This document shows, one piece after another, positions 35,921 to 49,484 of a DNA stretch of 64,000 nt. The translations under genes were made by a program, and so were the position numbers. The notes beneath the pieces are model-generated. The model was not told where the DNA came from and ran no database searches. It was given only the letters and a program-made list of their open reading frames with translations. Each line of letters opens with the position of its first letter. Position 1 is the first letter of the stretch. The stretch spans positions 1 to 64,000 of the forward strand of contig ADNK01001700.1 in the NCBI GenBank assembly GCA_000320545.1, given 5' to 3'. The DNA comes from Bigelowiella natans CCMP2755 (Eukaryota; Cercozoa; Chlorarachniophyceae).

Positions 35921-37787
35921 AAAGTTGTAGTAGTGCGTATAGAAGAGAGCATGACCAGTCGGGAAGGAGCTCTCTAAATGGAAACGACTGGAGATTGTGC
36001 ATCCTTTCAAGCTGAAGCATCAAATGAACGGAGAGCGAGCGCGGTCCTTGCTGCATTCGCTCCATGATGCCTCTGATAATGACGGCATACTGGCTATCCG
36101 AGAACGTGCGTGATGGAAGGATGCGGTGTATGATGGCACCACAAAATTGTCGGGGCAGATACTGATGCAAGGAAGGCTCATAGCCTATGAAGTTATCCAG
36201 CAATATCTTCAAAGATAGAAACGTTGACCGTCGTACGCGAGGAGGTCTTTGTGCAGCTACGGCATCATCATTGTCGCTCAGTGCTATTACTTGAAAGTTT
36301 GACTTGCTTGTAGAGATGGTGGTGGTCATCATACAGTCTCCTTCTTCTCGGTCTTCTTCGTCTTCTTCATCATCGTAATTGCACTTAACGTCGTTGTCGT
36401 TATCGTCGTCGTCGTATGGCTCATTCTTACTCCTCCTTTTTGTATTCTTCTTCTTTTCCTTTTTCTTAGTAGTAGTCCCTCGTTTCCTCTTCTTCTTCTT
36501 CTTTTGGGTGCTGGTATCTTGATCTTGTCCTTGTCCTTGTTCTTGTTCTTCTTCTTCTTGTTCTTCTTCTTCGTCAAGTGTCAACCTAGTCACGGCCGTC
36601 CTCTTCCTTTTACTTCTTCGCTCAGCCTTAATAATTCCTACTACTAAACCTACATTCTTTTTGTGCTCATCAGACGTAGTTTTCGTCGTCGTAGTAGTAT
36701 CCTCCTCATTCCATAATCTTAGTTCTATTGGCTTCGTAGCGCGTATGGGTAGATCATAGTGTGTGCCCAGGACTCCATCAACGCTGCAAACGGTGCGTGC
36801 TCCTCTAACCTGATCAACACGTATTGGTAGTGTCATCATTATCATCATCACGACGACAGACATAATAACACACCATCCCATTTTTTTCTATAATCATTTA
36901 GTTTGAATTCTTTAGGGTGGATGGAGGAGAAGGAGGAGGAGGAGGAGAAGGAGGACTGTTATCACCTTCTTAACCGTTCCCGATCTCCATTCATTCTCAA
37001 ATCTAGCCCAAATCTGTTGTCCTATGCTATATTCTTCCCTGATTAGAATGGGACGACGCATGGTGATGATGATGATGATGATGATGATGATGTGTTTGAA
37101 GAGTAAGAACGATTATTTGAGTAGTGTGTGCATTGCTTACTCAGGGATATATGTCCATAGTTTCTTCTGCTGCTGCTGCTGCTGTGCCCCCTCTCCATCA
37201 AACTTCTCCCAGTATGATGTGTCGCACCGGAGAGTAGGCTTTATCTTCAACTCGTATTTACCGATTCTAATGGTGTCGTTTTTAGATATCCCCACGTTGG
37301 TGTGACGGCTGATAAGCTTTCCATTGACAAATGTGTCTCCCGAGCTTTTAAGCCAAATCTGACAGCAGCAGGCATCCAATGTAACATCCAATGTATATAT
37401 GTATGCCTCCATCCCTTTAGCAGTAGTAAGTACCACACACACCTACCTACCTTTTGCTGACAGTCAACTCTGACCTCACAATGAATATGCAACACAAGGG
37501 GATCATCGTGACAGATCACATCACAACTGGCTCCGCTGGGGTATAAGTACAAAGCCATTATCAGTAAGACTCGAGAGAATTTGTGGTGATACAAGAAAAG
37601 GTACTACTACCATCCGATGAGCCAGACGTGCTTGCATATCGTAAAAGTCAGGCCATTTACCAGCAAATCTGCAACACTTGGATAGATCTTCATCATTTTA
37701 GACGTCATCGTCAATTTTTTTTCCTGAGAAGAACTTCTTCTTTTTTCATCATCATCATCCGTGCAGTTGTCAGATGGTTCTAGCGAG

Positions 37788-37819
<32 letters not shown>

Positions 37820-39066
37820 GCCTAATGGCGGCCCAGAGGAGGCTACTACTATTGGTAGTGGAGGTATGGAGATAATCATGTTTGCTGCTACGACTGCTTT
37901 GGTGGACTCTAATGATGGTGATGATGATGATAATGATGATGGTGGCTTTAGAATAGGCGAAGTAATAAGACGACTAGAATCGGAAAAAACATCCAAGGAA
38001 GAAATGGACGATGATTTAGGAACTGCACCATCGCTCTTTGAGGGATGATTCAATCTTTGGTACTTAACAGCCTGTGAGGTGTTTCCCATCGTCGGACTGA
38101 GAAAATTAGTCTTTTCAATATCGCGGTTAACAACTACCGCAGTCTCTGAAGTGGTAGTTCCTCGCTCCTTCTTAATTTTGCCTAAGTTTGTGTTTTGCTC
38201 CGTGTTGACACTGAATGGTACTTTGCTGTCTCGGAACTCACAGACGACGTCGTCATGCCTACACTCTTCTGTCTGCTCTTGAACGACCGTGATCTTCCCC
38301 CTCTGCTCCTCAGTGGTAGTATCATCATTAAGATGGTCTATAATGGGAAGAACCTGCTTTTCAGGATGATTCCTCGAAGATCGTCGTGCACATGAGAGCA
38401 TCTCGACAACAACTTTGCTGTCGTTTGTCCTTCTATCACGTATTGGGTCATAATTTTCCTTGTCGTTTGCCCCAATCCTTTGAGGATGAATTTGAGCAGG
38501 GCTCGAGGTTTGAAGGTCGTGTATTTTGTATGGATACTGATCGTAGCTGTGGTAGCTATTTTTGCAATTTTGTTGCATAATCGCAAATTTCCTCATATTT
38601 TGTGAGGTTTCATTGCACGGGGCTTTGGCCATAGCAACATCTTTGGGTTGAGACTGCACCGAAAACCGTGACAAATAGTCGGGTGTTTTTCTGTCCTCAA
38701 TATGGGCTGGATGGAAACCATTGTCCACTGACTCGTGACTTCTTCCAAATCTGCGGTTGGAGAATCCACCTTTGAATACTTCGGGAGTCTTCATTGACAG
38801 GGCCCTGCGAGTTAACACGATAGTAAACATTTAGCACTTTACCACACACTGGTGACAATGATAACCGACCTTGCAACACGGTCCAGACATTCATTATGAC
38901 TCTCATGTTTCGCAGCCACTGCTTCTATTGGTGTTGAACTTTCAGAGTATTGTTTAATTTTTTTCTTTGGTTGGGACGGCAGAGTCTCATCATCATCAAT
39001 GGTAAGGTCGACTACGATACGTTCCTTCTTCGCCGAAGGTGCAATCGAGCCTGAGACGGTCGCCAT
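35393..39066 (-). CDS. Putative nuclear FHA-type protein with SUMO-interacting motif
   Basis: Firm exons: 38870-39066 and 37661-38804, which join in phase. Later coding blocks lie at about 37440-37605, 37137-37435, 36925-37010, about 35940-36860 and 35393-35699, with joins not all resolved. The N-terminus MATVSGSIAPSAKKER is followed by IVVDLTIDDDE, a typical SUMO-interacting motif, and a KKKIK nuclear-signal-like run. A long polar region follows. The block at 37.14-37.43 kb reads SSGDTFVNGKLI then VGISKNDTIRIGKYELKIKP, the second half of an FHA phosphothreonine-binding fold. GQQIWARFENEWRSGTV after it resembles a Tudor/chromo-like strand. Then comes a highly charged Lys/Arg/Asp/Glu region and a helical C-terminus. 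This suggests a chromatin or DNA-damage adaptor; no named orthologue is recognised. A separate minus-strand ATG at 39243 opens a coding-looking frame (MVDYDEEYFLETSRR) that I could not splice to it. Confidence 0.6.
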
Positions 39067-39389
39067 TTTGAATTCAAAATGTGGGCAGAAGTCATGTGAT
39101 TTTTGCATGACGACAACTATTTCTCAGGTTAAAACCTTAGAAACAGAGTTAGCATTGTTATTCTTCCGCCAAAGGGTATCGAGTTTTGCTAGGGAGAGTC
39201 TCCGGGAAGTCTCTAGAAAGTATTCTTCATCGTAGTCAACCATGTCGCCTTTAAAAAATCTAAAATTCTTGTACTACTCGTATTAAACAATTATTAGCAT
39301 AAAACTGGTTGTCGTCTGTTGAAAAACCACTTGCTTTTTTTATCCGCCAACCGCCCCATAAATGCTTGCTTACTAATTTCGCCAACAGA
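39067..39389. promoter_or_regulatory. Divergent spacer between FHA-type and polytopic membrane genes
   Basis: About 320 bp between the FHA-type gene start and the first clear exon of the plus-strand membrane gene. It contains the unplaced minus-strand frame starting at 39243. The plus-strand start codon was not found: the ATG at 39242 reaches a stop without a phase-compatible donor. Confidence 0.45.
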
Positions 39390-40124
39390 CGAGGGAGGAG
39401 GAAGAGGAAACAGGGAAACAACAAATTTGAATTACTCCGAGAGCCTCGGCGATTTCCAAACGGGCCAGCATGGTCATGGTAGCTTCCTATTTCTGGATGC
39501 TACTTATCAGACTAGCCCTTGCGTCGTGGCTGGTAAGCCACTTTCAATTGCACAGTGTCGAATGGATCATCCACATTATTTACACAAATATATGATGTAC
39601 ATTTCGCGTATGGAAATGCATGTTTGCCGTATTGCTTGCAGTCTCCACCTCCACCACCATCACCAGCACCACCACCACTTGACATCATACACGTAATTAT
39701 TAACTATCACCAGGGCTCTTAGCTGCTTATCAACTGGTTTACCGAGCTACGAACAAAAAAAAGATAAAAGCACTTCAAATAGTTCTTGCGTCTTCAACAA
39801 CAGGAGCAGTGTTTTCGTGCATCTTTCCATTCTCTGGGTAGCAAATTCTTAGAAAAATGATGACATTAGGAACGAATTCCAGCTAGCCACCATTCTAAAT
39901 CCCACTATTCGTAAGATTGGGGAAATGGATTGTCTTTGTTTCTGCTTCTAATATCCCCCCACCATTCGATGTGTGTGTGTGTTTTCAACACGTCAGATTG
40001 GTGTTTTTGCAATTATTTGAATACTCAAAGTATGTATACAACTGACTGACATAATTTGAATATTCTACCCGCAGCTGGAAAGCCATAGTGGTCGCCAGCT
40101 CAATACACTATGTAAAAAAATCAT

Positions 40125-40195
<71 letters not shown>

Positions 40196-41320
40196 ATTGG
40201 GGGGGGGATAAAATGTAAAGAGACGAGCAGAGTAGTTAATTTATTGAGTTGTGTGAGTCGCACGGTCATGCATGTTTGTGTGCGTGTGCATGCGCGTGTG
40301 TGCATGTGTTGACTGTGTAAAACCATGCCGAGATTGTGATACAATAACTGGATATTGACTCTTAGATAGATACATTTGATATTAAGAAGAGGACACAATG
40401 TAGAATAATCAGTATGCTTTAATATCACAAACCAACTGAGACCCTGCTGCTGCTGCTGCTGCTGTGTCAAAATATTATTATTCTAAAGGGCTTGCAGGTG
40501 CTTTTTATCGGTTACATGAGCTGGGTTATCGCTACTGGTAACAATTTAAGCAGTAGTGCACAATTACAACAACAACAACAACAACAACAGCAGCAGACAT
40601 TTCAATTGGCTTTTCCACGCTGCTACCTACCAGAAGCACAGCAATAATTATTATATTTTTGTGGACAAAAACCATCATCATGTGCCAGATATTATATCTC
40701 CTTAACAATAGCTACTTCTATGTGTGAAGTTGGTTATTCTCAAGCGTGACCAAATACACTCACATAATACGATATTATAAAGGATTTTACGGCTCATCAA
40801 AGCAAGTTCCTCTAATACATACTGCCGTATTTTACGGTACAAATCGATAGATACTGTGTCGTGCATGTAAATCAAAGGGAAATGTGTCAAAAGCACCCCA
40901 TCATAGACAGTATGAAATGAAAATATGATGCATGCATGCACACATCTTCTTGCGCTACTACGGTCCCAACAACTGTTATCCTTTCATTCTGTTTTTGCAT
41001 CTTCGTCATGCATTATTCCTATTTCTCTGACATCTTATTATGACTGTAACATAAGCTGGATTTTTTCTTGCAAGCTTGACTTTTCACAAAATACTGGGAG
41101 ATACATGATCTTTCTGCGTACTGATTCAGTCTTAGAGTTGGAGATACATGATCTCTATGCGTACTGATTCAGTCTTAGAGTTGTATAACTTATAATTGCG
41201 TTTTATGGTTTATTCCTCTCTGAATTGGGCTGTTGATATCGTAGTGTGCGTCGGGCTGACATTGCTCTGCAACCTGGTACCGTGTATTCTCGTCGTCTTA
41301 CCCATGATTCATTAGGATTC

Positions 41321-41360
<40 letters not shown>

Positions 41361-41787
41361 TGGCTATACATAAAGGCATGCATCTTGTGAAAAGTGCAGG
41401 TAAGAATTTGTACCAAAATACATCATATGGAGAACGAACAACGTATGGTCAACTGTTGATATCTGACAGTGTTTCTGTTGTGAGGAGATAGAGAATAGGT
41501 TGTATGCAAGAATACAAGAAAGGGCTAATGATTACACCTACTCCTTTCACAGACGACCACCATTCTGTTGTTGGTTTCGAACAAGCCTCAATACAATGCA
41601 CTTAGGATAGGAGGAATGGTGAGTGTTTGTACATATTGCATTATACTACTACTACTACTACTACTACAACTACTACTAGATATTGCATTATAATTGCTAG
41701 TTGTACACCGGGGAAGGAATAACCACACAAGAGGGTTATGTGGCCACCATTTGTTCCACCGGACAATGATCTTATGTATTGCATATA

Positions 41788-41827
<40 letters not shown>

Positions 41828-42499
41828 TGTGTGTGTGTTGGTATAATGAAATCTTCTCACCTCCCCATACCTTCTAAAGCAAATGTTTCCTTTCTCTTCT
41901 CGACCAACAAACTCTTGGCTTGTAGTATCATCATCATCATCATCATCATCATCATTATCATCATTTTGCTGTGCTACAGCTATCTTTGCATGTATATGAT
42001 GCTCTACTATATCAAATTCTTGTAATCATTATTGTGTTTTCTCAAAGTTCTTCTTCCCCATTAAATATAGATCATGTTCATGTCCGTATTCTTGCTTTAC
42101 TTGGTCTTTTTCCTTCATCGCCATAGGTTCAGCAAACAATGCCCACTTATAGCCATTGCTTTATTTAAATTTGCAAAATACCAAAATCAAGTATGAGAAT
42201 TCGTATTTGAATTAGTTGTTTATTTGTGTACGTCTTGCAGAATAAGATTCATAAACTCGCAAAAGAGCCTCAAAGGATGCCGGAGAAAGTCTGTTAAAAT
42301 ATCGAAAATAGGGGGAAAGTAGGGGGAGGGGGGACATTAGTCTTTGCTATTTGTTTTGAAAGATAATGATCTCTTACTATCTCCATAAATGAATTGCACA
42401 ACTCTTTGAGTCGTTTGATCGGCCCTTTTTTCCAACTTCAATACCGACGTGTTGATCTGCATCATACCGATATACTGTCTTAGACATGAATACTATAAG

Positions 42500-42539
<40 letters not shown>

Positions 42540-42585
42540 AATATATAATAAATATATATATTTGTGTGTGTGTGTGTGTGTGTGT

Positions 42586-42629
<44 letters not shown>

Positions 42630-44176
42630 GAGTGTCTGTGTGTGCGCGCTATGTATGTCGTTAATTTATGTTGATTTTGGTCGTCATGTACGGATAATCC
42701 CACTACTAAGCTTCCAATCGCCCTGCCTTCTCCCCCCCTCTCGTCCACCGCAGCAAATTAGTAGTAGAGCCTCCTCCTCTTGAGCAAGACAAAGAGAAGA
42801 AACAGCACACCCTCGGCTGCAGCAGCAGCAGAAGTAGCCCCTGCATCGTTTCACCCTCTTATAATAATAATATCCCAAGAAGATCTCTCTTGTCGGGGGC
42901 AGCAGGACCAACAACAAAATTAGAACGCAATCTCACAGTCACTGCTACATCGGGGAAGGAGATCCAACAAAGGTCATTTCTCCATATACATGCATGCAGC
43001 AAATGTAGTAGCAGTAGTAGGAGTAGTAGTATCCCTTTCTACCTCTCTTGAGCCCCCCTCTCCCTTCACCCTCGTCGTGTGTGTTTGTAGCAATCTGTGA
43101 CGCATATTTGGGTGCATATTCATATACTTGGTTGGTGTGTTTGGTGGTCCTTCCCAATTTCCATCACCAGCCTTTTTCTCTTCTTCGCATCTTAACCCTT
43201 AACTATGCTGTTACTGCTGCAATGCTCAATTCGTCGTCCACAGCACTCAATTGACATTGAAAAGAATGGTTATTCCTCCTCACGAGTTTCTTCCAACACT
43301 CATATTGTTGTATCTCTCTCTATCTATTTCGCAGCAGCGGCATTTGCAACCCATCATCTGCAAGTTCCACACAACCAAATAATTCTTATTCTCCAAGGCA
43401 GCAGCATATATCCGCATCATCCCCTCGGATAATCCTGAACAACTACACCTCCTACGTACACGTCTCTAATGGCCCCAATAGGTTGTTGTTACTGCTGCTG
43501 CTGCTGCTGCTGCTGCTATTTTTGCTGGCGTTGACCCACAAGCAGATTCTTGTAGTAGCACCCCTACTTCAGATCTTGTACTTATTGATCGACGTAAGCA
43601 GCAATGATGCCTTATATTCACAATGATGAGAGCAATGGTGCTTTGTGCTAAAGACACTGCTTTTAACGGCATTGCCATCCAGCTTCTTCCACAAATTCAG
43701 CACACGTTGTTGTTGTTATTTTTTTATGGGTGCTAAACTCCAAGAATAACGATCTGGCTCTTGTGTGTGTTTCAATACTTTTGCGTATTATTGATAATTA
43801 CTATTCTTATTCTTATTCTTATTCTTATTATGTGTATGCGTGTGCAGCAGCAGAAACATATCCAGTAGATTGAAGACGCTGATCTTCCTTTTCTCCCTCT
43901 TTGGCACTGTGACTCTAGTCCTTGGTAAGAAGAAGAAGAAGAAGAAGAAAAAGAAGAAGAAGAATACCCATTCCTTCCCTAACCCTAACGTCCTCATCCC
44001 TTCGATGATTTCGCTTGAATTCCGTTGTTTATTGCTCCGATGTTACATTCTTTTTATTCTTCTTGTTATCAATATTTTGGTATATATTGGCTTCTAGGTG
44101 TCGGACTTATGATTAGGAATTTTTACATCAGAAATACAAATTATAGGTTAATTAACATACGTGCACATTTACTTGT

Positions 44177-44214
<38 letters not shown>

Positions 44215-44263
44215 CAATATATATATTTAAATCATTGTGAAAGACATTTAAATATATGTTGTG

Positions 44264-44296
<33 letters not shown>

Positions 44297-45032
44297 TTAG
44301 ATATAAGTCATTTGGAAAGGAAGAAATAGAGAGGAGAAGAATATTGAATTTTCATATATCTACAAAATTAAAATTGAAGTGCTCCTATTTTCTAATCTTT
44401 CGTCCTGTTCGTTAAGATCTGCAGCTACTTACCATTGTAATGATAATATTGATGATGATGATGATGATAATGATGATGATGATCTACATATCTTCCTATC
44501 AGTGACCACATGGATATCCGTCTCGGGTCTATCACTTTTGTGCTTACGTTTAGCAGCATATTCCTCACGCTCTATTATGGCTGGACGGTATTATGAACTA
44601 GAATATTATATAAATTGTAATATGTTTTATGGCCGGTGACACGCGCCCCGCTTGTTGACCGGGGATTGCCAGAATGGGTTTCTTTCTTATTCCAACAACA
44701 TTCATCACGTCATCCCAAGAAGAGTATGTTGTTTATATGTTATTTATTACCCTAAATGATGCTGATATTATGTGTGTCGGTCGATGATACTAATATGCCA
44801 GCTTCCAAGAGGGAAATTGAAGGAGGAGACCAACTCCCAGCTCAATAATAATTGTAGACGTCAGTGTGATGCCAAGAGAGCTGTGGCCAACTCTTCCCCT
44901 CGTGCATGCATCCTGCTACCTTCACAGCAGCAGCATTCCCAAAGAAGATCGTTCCATGTTTCACACGGCACAGACGCTGCTGATGTTGATGATGCTGGAC
45001 AAGAACATCCCTCTTCTCTACGCAGCATATAG
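39390..45032 (+). CDS. Putative polytopic membrane protein, at least 14 small exons
   Basis: No start codon is fixed. Exons linked by phase include about 39390-39531 (ends CVVAG), about 39711-39837, about 40077-40113, about 40491-40541, about 41254-41277, about 41547-41616, about 42127-42198, then about 42754-42974, about 43248-43358, about 43401-43461, about 43537-43599, about 43655-43710, about 43850-43924, about 44503-44587, about 44676-44725 and about 44803-45032. Several encode membrane helices: LYLSLSISQQ preceded by FLPTLILL, ILVVAPLLQILYLLID, TLIFLFSLFGTVTLVLG, and FVLTFSSIFLTLYYGW. The middle exon (42.75-42.97 kb) is a polar loop. One multi-pass gene is the simplest reading, since neighbouring genes alternate strand. 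A split into two genes near 42.3 kb (in-frame stop after PEKVC) cannot be excluded. Family unrecognised. Confidence 0.45.
40126..40192. repeat. (AG)n polypurine microsatellite
   Basis: About 33 uninterrupted AG units in an intron of the membrane-protein gene, followed by G-rich bases. Mirror-symmetric homopurine tracts of this length can adopt triplex structure. Confidence 0.95.
43975..43989. repeat. Short interstitial telomere-like motif
   Basis: Two and a half CCCTAA units (CCCTAACCCTAAC) sit in an intron after a (GAA)n tract. Two units could arise by chance. Confidence 0.5.
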
Positions 45033-45294
45033 TAATCATACTGTGATTCTTAAGGAGAGAACATTTACTTTTCTGAACTTAATTAATGGAAGTTAAGTCC
45101 ACCAACAAATGAAAATCCAGCCCTACGATATCTGGGTAGCGTGCAACATTCCGCACATGTCAATGGGATGGCGGTCTTAATACTGCTGTCTTTCTAGTTT
45201 CTCGACGGTGGAATACACAATCAATCATAATTAGTAATAAGAAGTAGTCGCCTACTTGGTGATGGCTGTTTATTATTTTATCATGATCAATTTG

Positions 45295-45329
<35 letters not shown>

Positions 45330-46206
45330 GTCACATAGCTACCAGGCAACCAACCTAAAGGCTAGAAGGGCGCGCAAACGTCCAGCCATTCACCGTGCTA
45401 GCATGCTACAGCATGCGACGCAATATTCTAGCATTACTAGCTACGGGTTGTAGATGAAGGCTGATGTGTTAATCTCTCGAAGTCACATGAAACGTACACT
45501 TTATGTACCAGTTTAGCATCTTCACTGACGTGTGCTAATCCTGCATACGCGGCATTGTCATTTTAATAATCAAAGTATGCGCATCGTACTACTAGCGTGG
45601 CAAAGGCTTATTTCTTAATTATTTGTGCAGCGAGATTTTTGGTTGGCTCCTAATAAGTCAATATATATTGTTATTCATCCATGCACACATACAAACACGT
45701 TGCGGGCGAGGGCATTCTAGCATGCTATAGCATGCATGGCCCTCATGCATGGACACTAATAACGCTAAAGGAATCATGAAAGTGGATAAATGCGCTGGAG
45801 TATCATCAACGTTTATGGCCAGAATATGTGTAAGTCAACGTGCTAGAAACAAATTTCGTTTTGTTGTTTTCTGCTAGTATTATGTGTGCGCACGTACGTA
45901 CGACATATACGTACTCGTTTTTCGGCCAAATAAATAAAGCAGATCTATCTAGCAATAATCCCTTAATTTTGATATGTTTTAAGTGCTATTTCAGACGACG
46001 ATAGACATAATGTGCTGTACGTCGTCGCACATGTACTGCACTACTATAACTACTACTACTACTATTACTACTACTACCTACTACTACTACTAGGACTATC
46101 ATCGTATCATACATGTTCTCCCAGGTGCGTCTATTACCCATAATATATAACTGCCGGATATGCTGCTTTTCTTAGCTTGCATTCTGGCACTTCCATGTTA
46201 TAGTCC

Positions 46207-46241
<35 letters not shown>

Positions 46242-46404
46242 CATAATACCATCGTTATATTACTATCATACTTTTAATATCTACTATCCTCTTGAAGGAG
46301 AGCAACCTGCGTTTATGATAGCAAAAGCAGGCAAGTAGCAGAGGGGACAAGAAGGAATGGGTGAATAAGAAGGAGGAAAACATGGACGAAGGTGATAACC
46401 AATA
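45033..46404. other. Convergent intergenic spacer D, palindromic-word rich
   Basis: A 1.37-kb spacer between two 3' ends. It carries GCTAGCATGC followed by CAGCATGC (about 45399-45416), CTAGCATGCTATAGCATGC (about 45717), and CACGTACGTACG (about 45892), plus (CAT)n arrays at about 45297-45330 and 46206-46241 and an (ACT)n-like block at about 46045-46093. No gene is seen. Confidence 0.6.
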
Positions 46405-47040
46405 TCATTTTTCTTTGAATTGACGAGTGATGATAGATAAAGAATGATGATTGATGTCATCAATGTTTGTTCTTACCAATGCCCCAAACAGCTCAGGAGC
46501 TGAAGGAACGTCGTTACGCTGTGTCGGTTGCTCTCGAGAGATTCTTCTAAGCATACCATCCACTGCCACCATAATCCATCCAACAGATTGAGCATATCTG
46601 TAGTAGTAGTAGTAGTAGTAGTAGTAGTTGTTGTTTGTCAAGAACAAGCACCAGATGATTCTCTCCTTGAATTGTTACGAGACAATATTCTCTACTCTCT
46701 TAGAGAGTGTAAGTAGCAGCTAGTACCTGGTAGGAGGGCGCATGCTTGGATTTCGATATGTAGTTTCAGCAGTAGTATCCTTGTCTCCATTGAGAACAAC
46801 ATCAGGAGGAATTACCTTGTTGTTGTTGTTGTTGTTGTTGTTGGAAACAGCAGTAGGAGAGGAGATTCCAGCAGTAGACAATGGTGGTGGTGTAATAGTA
46901 GCTGCAAGATTTACGTTAGCACTACTTTTAGTGTTATCAATGTTGTTGTTGTTGTTGTTGTTGTTGTTGCGTCGTATGGAAGATAGTGAGAGGGGGGCGG
47001 AGGGGTCCGAGATGCCGTGCTCCGAACCGTCAAATGTAGA

Positions 47041-47077
<37 letters not shown>

Positions 47078-48451
47078 CTTCTAGGAGGAAGTTTTCCCAA
47101 ACTTCTTTTGTCTGGTGGCCACACCTGAAATTGGTGGAGAAAACCAATGCCAGAAGGAGAGTAAGTAACCCATACAATAAGCCGTACATGCTAGCATGAT
47201 GGCACAGTACTACTATGATTATTAGTGATGAATACAATAGTAAACATTAACATCAAATAGTAGCAAACCAGTACGTCGTCATAAATAAGTCTTTATACAT
47301 TTATATCATTAGTTGTTCTTCTTACTACTACTATTACTACCGTGCCAACGTGATCAAGCTCACTTTCATACCGTACCACACTTGAACCTGGGATTTCTGC
47401 ATCCTCAGGAATCACCAAACCATCGTTGGCTTTGCCATATCTGATGAGCAGATGGCGGAGGGAGGGAAGGGTAGGGAGAGGGAGATTGGTGAGGAGGGCG
47501 GCGCAGCGAGCAGCTTATGTTTAACACACTACTATGTAAGTACAGCATTTGTGTGTTAGTGTGTGTCTCTCTCCCCCCCCCCCCCCCCCCCCCCTCTCTC
47601 TCTTTCTGTGTTTGTGTGTGCGTGTGTGGACAAGTACACTGGATAATGAGTTGTGGCATCATCATCATCACCTTTTTTTAACATATCGTGTCAAGATCTG
47701 CTGGATACTAAAACACAAACAAAATAACAATTAAACGAATATTTGGACATGATTGTAATATGTAGGAGCATAGAGAAGGTGTGCGTTAGAGGGTGACGAA
47801 GTTATATGAGACTCATCATATCTCTCCTCATTCCTTTGTTGCTCATATTTGCAATCAATAAGGTGCTTTCCCGTGAAGAGAAACAACAAGAAGAAGAAGA
47901 ATGGGACACAAAGTGATTTATATAAGCGGAAGGTGTTGATTGACTACTAGTAGTACCTTGTTGGAGAGTTGGTGCTGCTGTGAAAAGATACTGTAGCAAT
48001 GTTCGGGGGTAACGGATGTCTAATGTTGTTGTTGTTGTTGTTCTTGTTGTTGTTATTTATAGCATAAACAATTAGAAAGAACCATGCACTTGGTCATTTG
48101 TTAGCTATTTTATCGTGATGCTATTCTTCGGCATGTGTTACGGTAGATAGATCGTCGGCGCTCTTAATACTTATTAATAAGTGTAGTAGTAGTAGTAGTA
48201 GTAGCAGTAGTAGTTGTTGTTGTTGTAGGAAATAATTACTTGCTGAGGAAATCCCGTCTGCTTTGATACATCATATCTAAGACAGACTGCCAACTACCTC
48301 GTACATACTGATGGGAGAGGAGAGAAGAGGAGAGCAGGAGGACCAACAACAACGAAGACAATAGAATAATTATCAAACACAAATCATCTCAAGTACAAGA
48401 AGAAAGAGGGGGGGGAGAACTTTAAATCTTCATAAGCACGTGCAGATTCTC

Positions 48452-48491
<40 letters not shown>

Positions 48492-49102
48492 ACACACAGA
48501 CAACACAAACAACACCTTTCTCATCCAATGTGCAAGCGTATAATGAACAGGGTCTCCTGTTAAATCCGTGGCCAAAGGAGCACCTGGTATTGCATGCATG
48601 TACGTGTGCAATTATTCAGAAACAAAGTCTTTCCTGAATCTAACCCCGCCCCTCCTTTCTTGCTATCGATCTTCCTCCTCCTTCTTCCCCTTCTTCTTCT
48701 TCTTCTTTTTCTAAACCAAACTTGTCCACCTCCAAATGGACACTGGCAGAATACAATGCCTCGTACTGCCAACAACAACAACAACAACACAACAACGACG
48801 TACGCAGAAAGAGGAGGAAAAGGGGGGGGGTTAGTAGCAATAAAACAGATATTACTGCTCGTGATTCCTCCCTTAGGGAAAGAGAAAGAGAAGGAGAAAG
48901 AGAGAGGGCACGCAGGATGATGCTTATATATACTGCTGGTGCCTCCCCACAAATGTAAACAGTAGTACTACTGGTACCTATATCTTGTAGTTCATCTTGG
49001 TAGAGAGATAAGGCTGCTGCAGAGTCTATGCCTCCCTGAATAATAAGGGAATACACACCATCACAACGAATAGTACCAACTACAATGTTTCTCAAATACG
49101 TA

Positions 49103-49144
<42 letters not shown>

Positions 49145-49435
49145 TCTGCCCCTATCATCTGAACAGAAGTAGACGACTCAGCAGCCTGCGACGATATTCT
49201 ATTTTGGAGCAAGGTGGTGCTTTTCCTCTTCTATTCCTTACTATGCAAGTCCTCCCTCCTTCTCTCTCCTCTCCTTATTCATTAGGATCATCATCATTAT
49301 CATCATTATCATCACCATCATCACTTTGTTATAACAACAACCAATTCACCTTGCTGTGTGTGACCAAGACGACTTTCTTTTGAGTCGCCGAGTAAGCGTC
49401 GATGATCTCTCTCCTTTGATGACAAGTACATTATA

Positions 49436-49484
<49 letters not shown>

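Noticed and set aside
39165-39243. Minus-strand frame starting MVDYDEEYFLETSRR as the first exon of the FHA-type gene
   Set aside because: It looks coding, but no donor/acceptor pair joins it in phase to the next exon, and the ATG at 39066 already gives a good start. Left unplaced.
42240-42297. Stop after PEKVC taken as the end of a first, separate membrane gene
   Set aside because: Further phase-linked plus-strand exons continue from 42.75 kb to 45.03 kb and the stop lies just after a possible donor, so one gene is preferred, with low confidence.
45297-45330. Regular CAT and similar arrays considered as CRISPR-like repeats
   Set aside because: They are simple microsatellites without spacers, in a eukaryotic chromosome.
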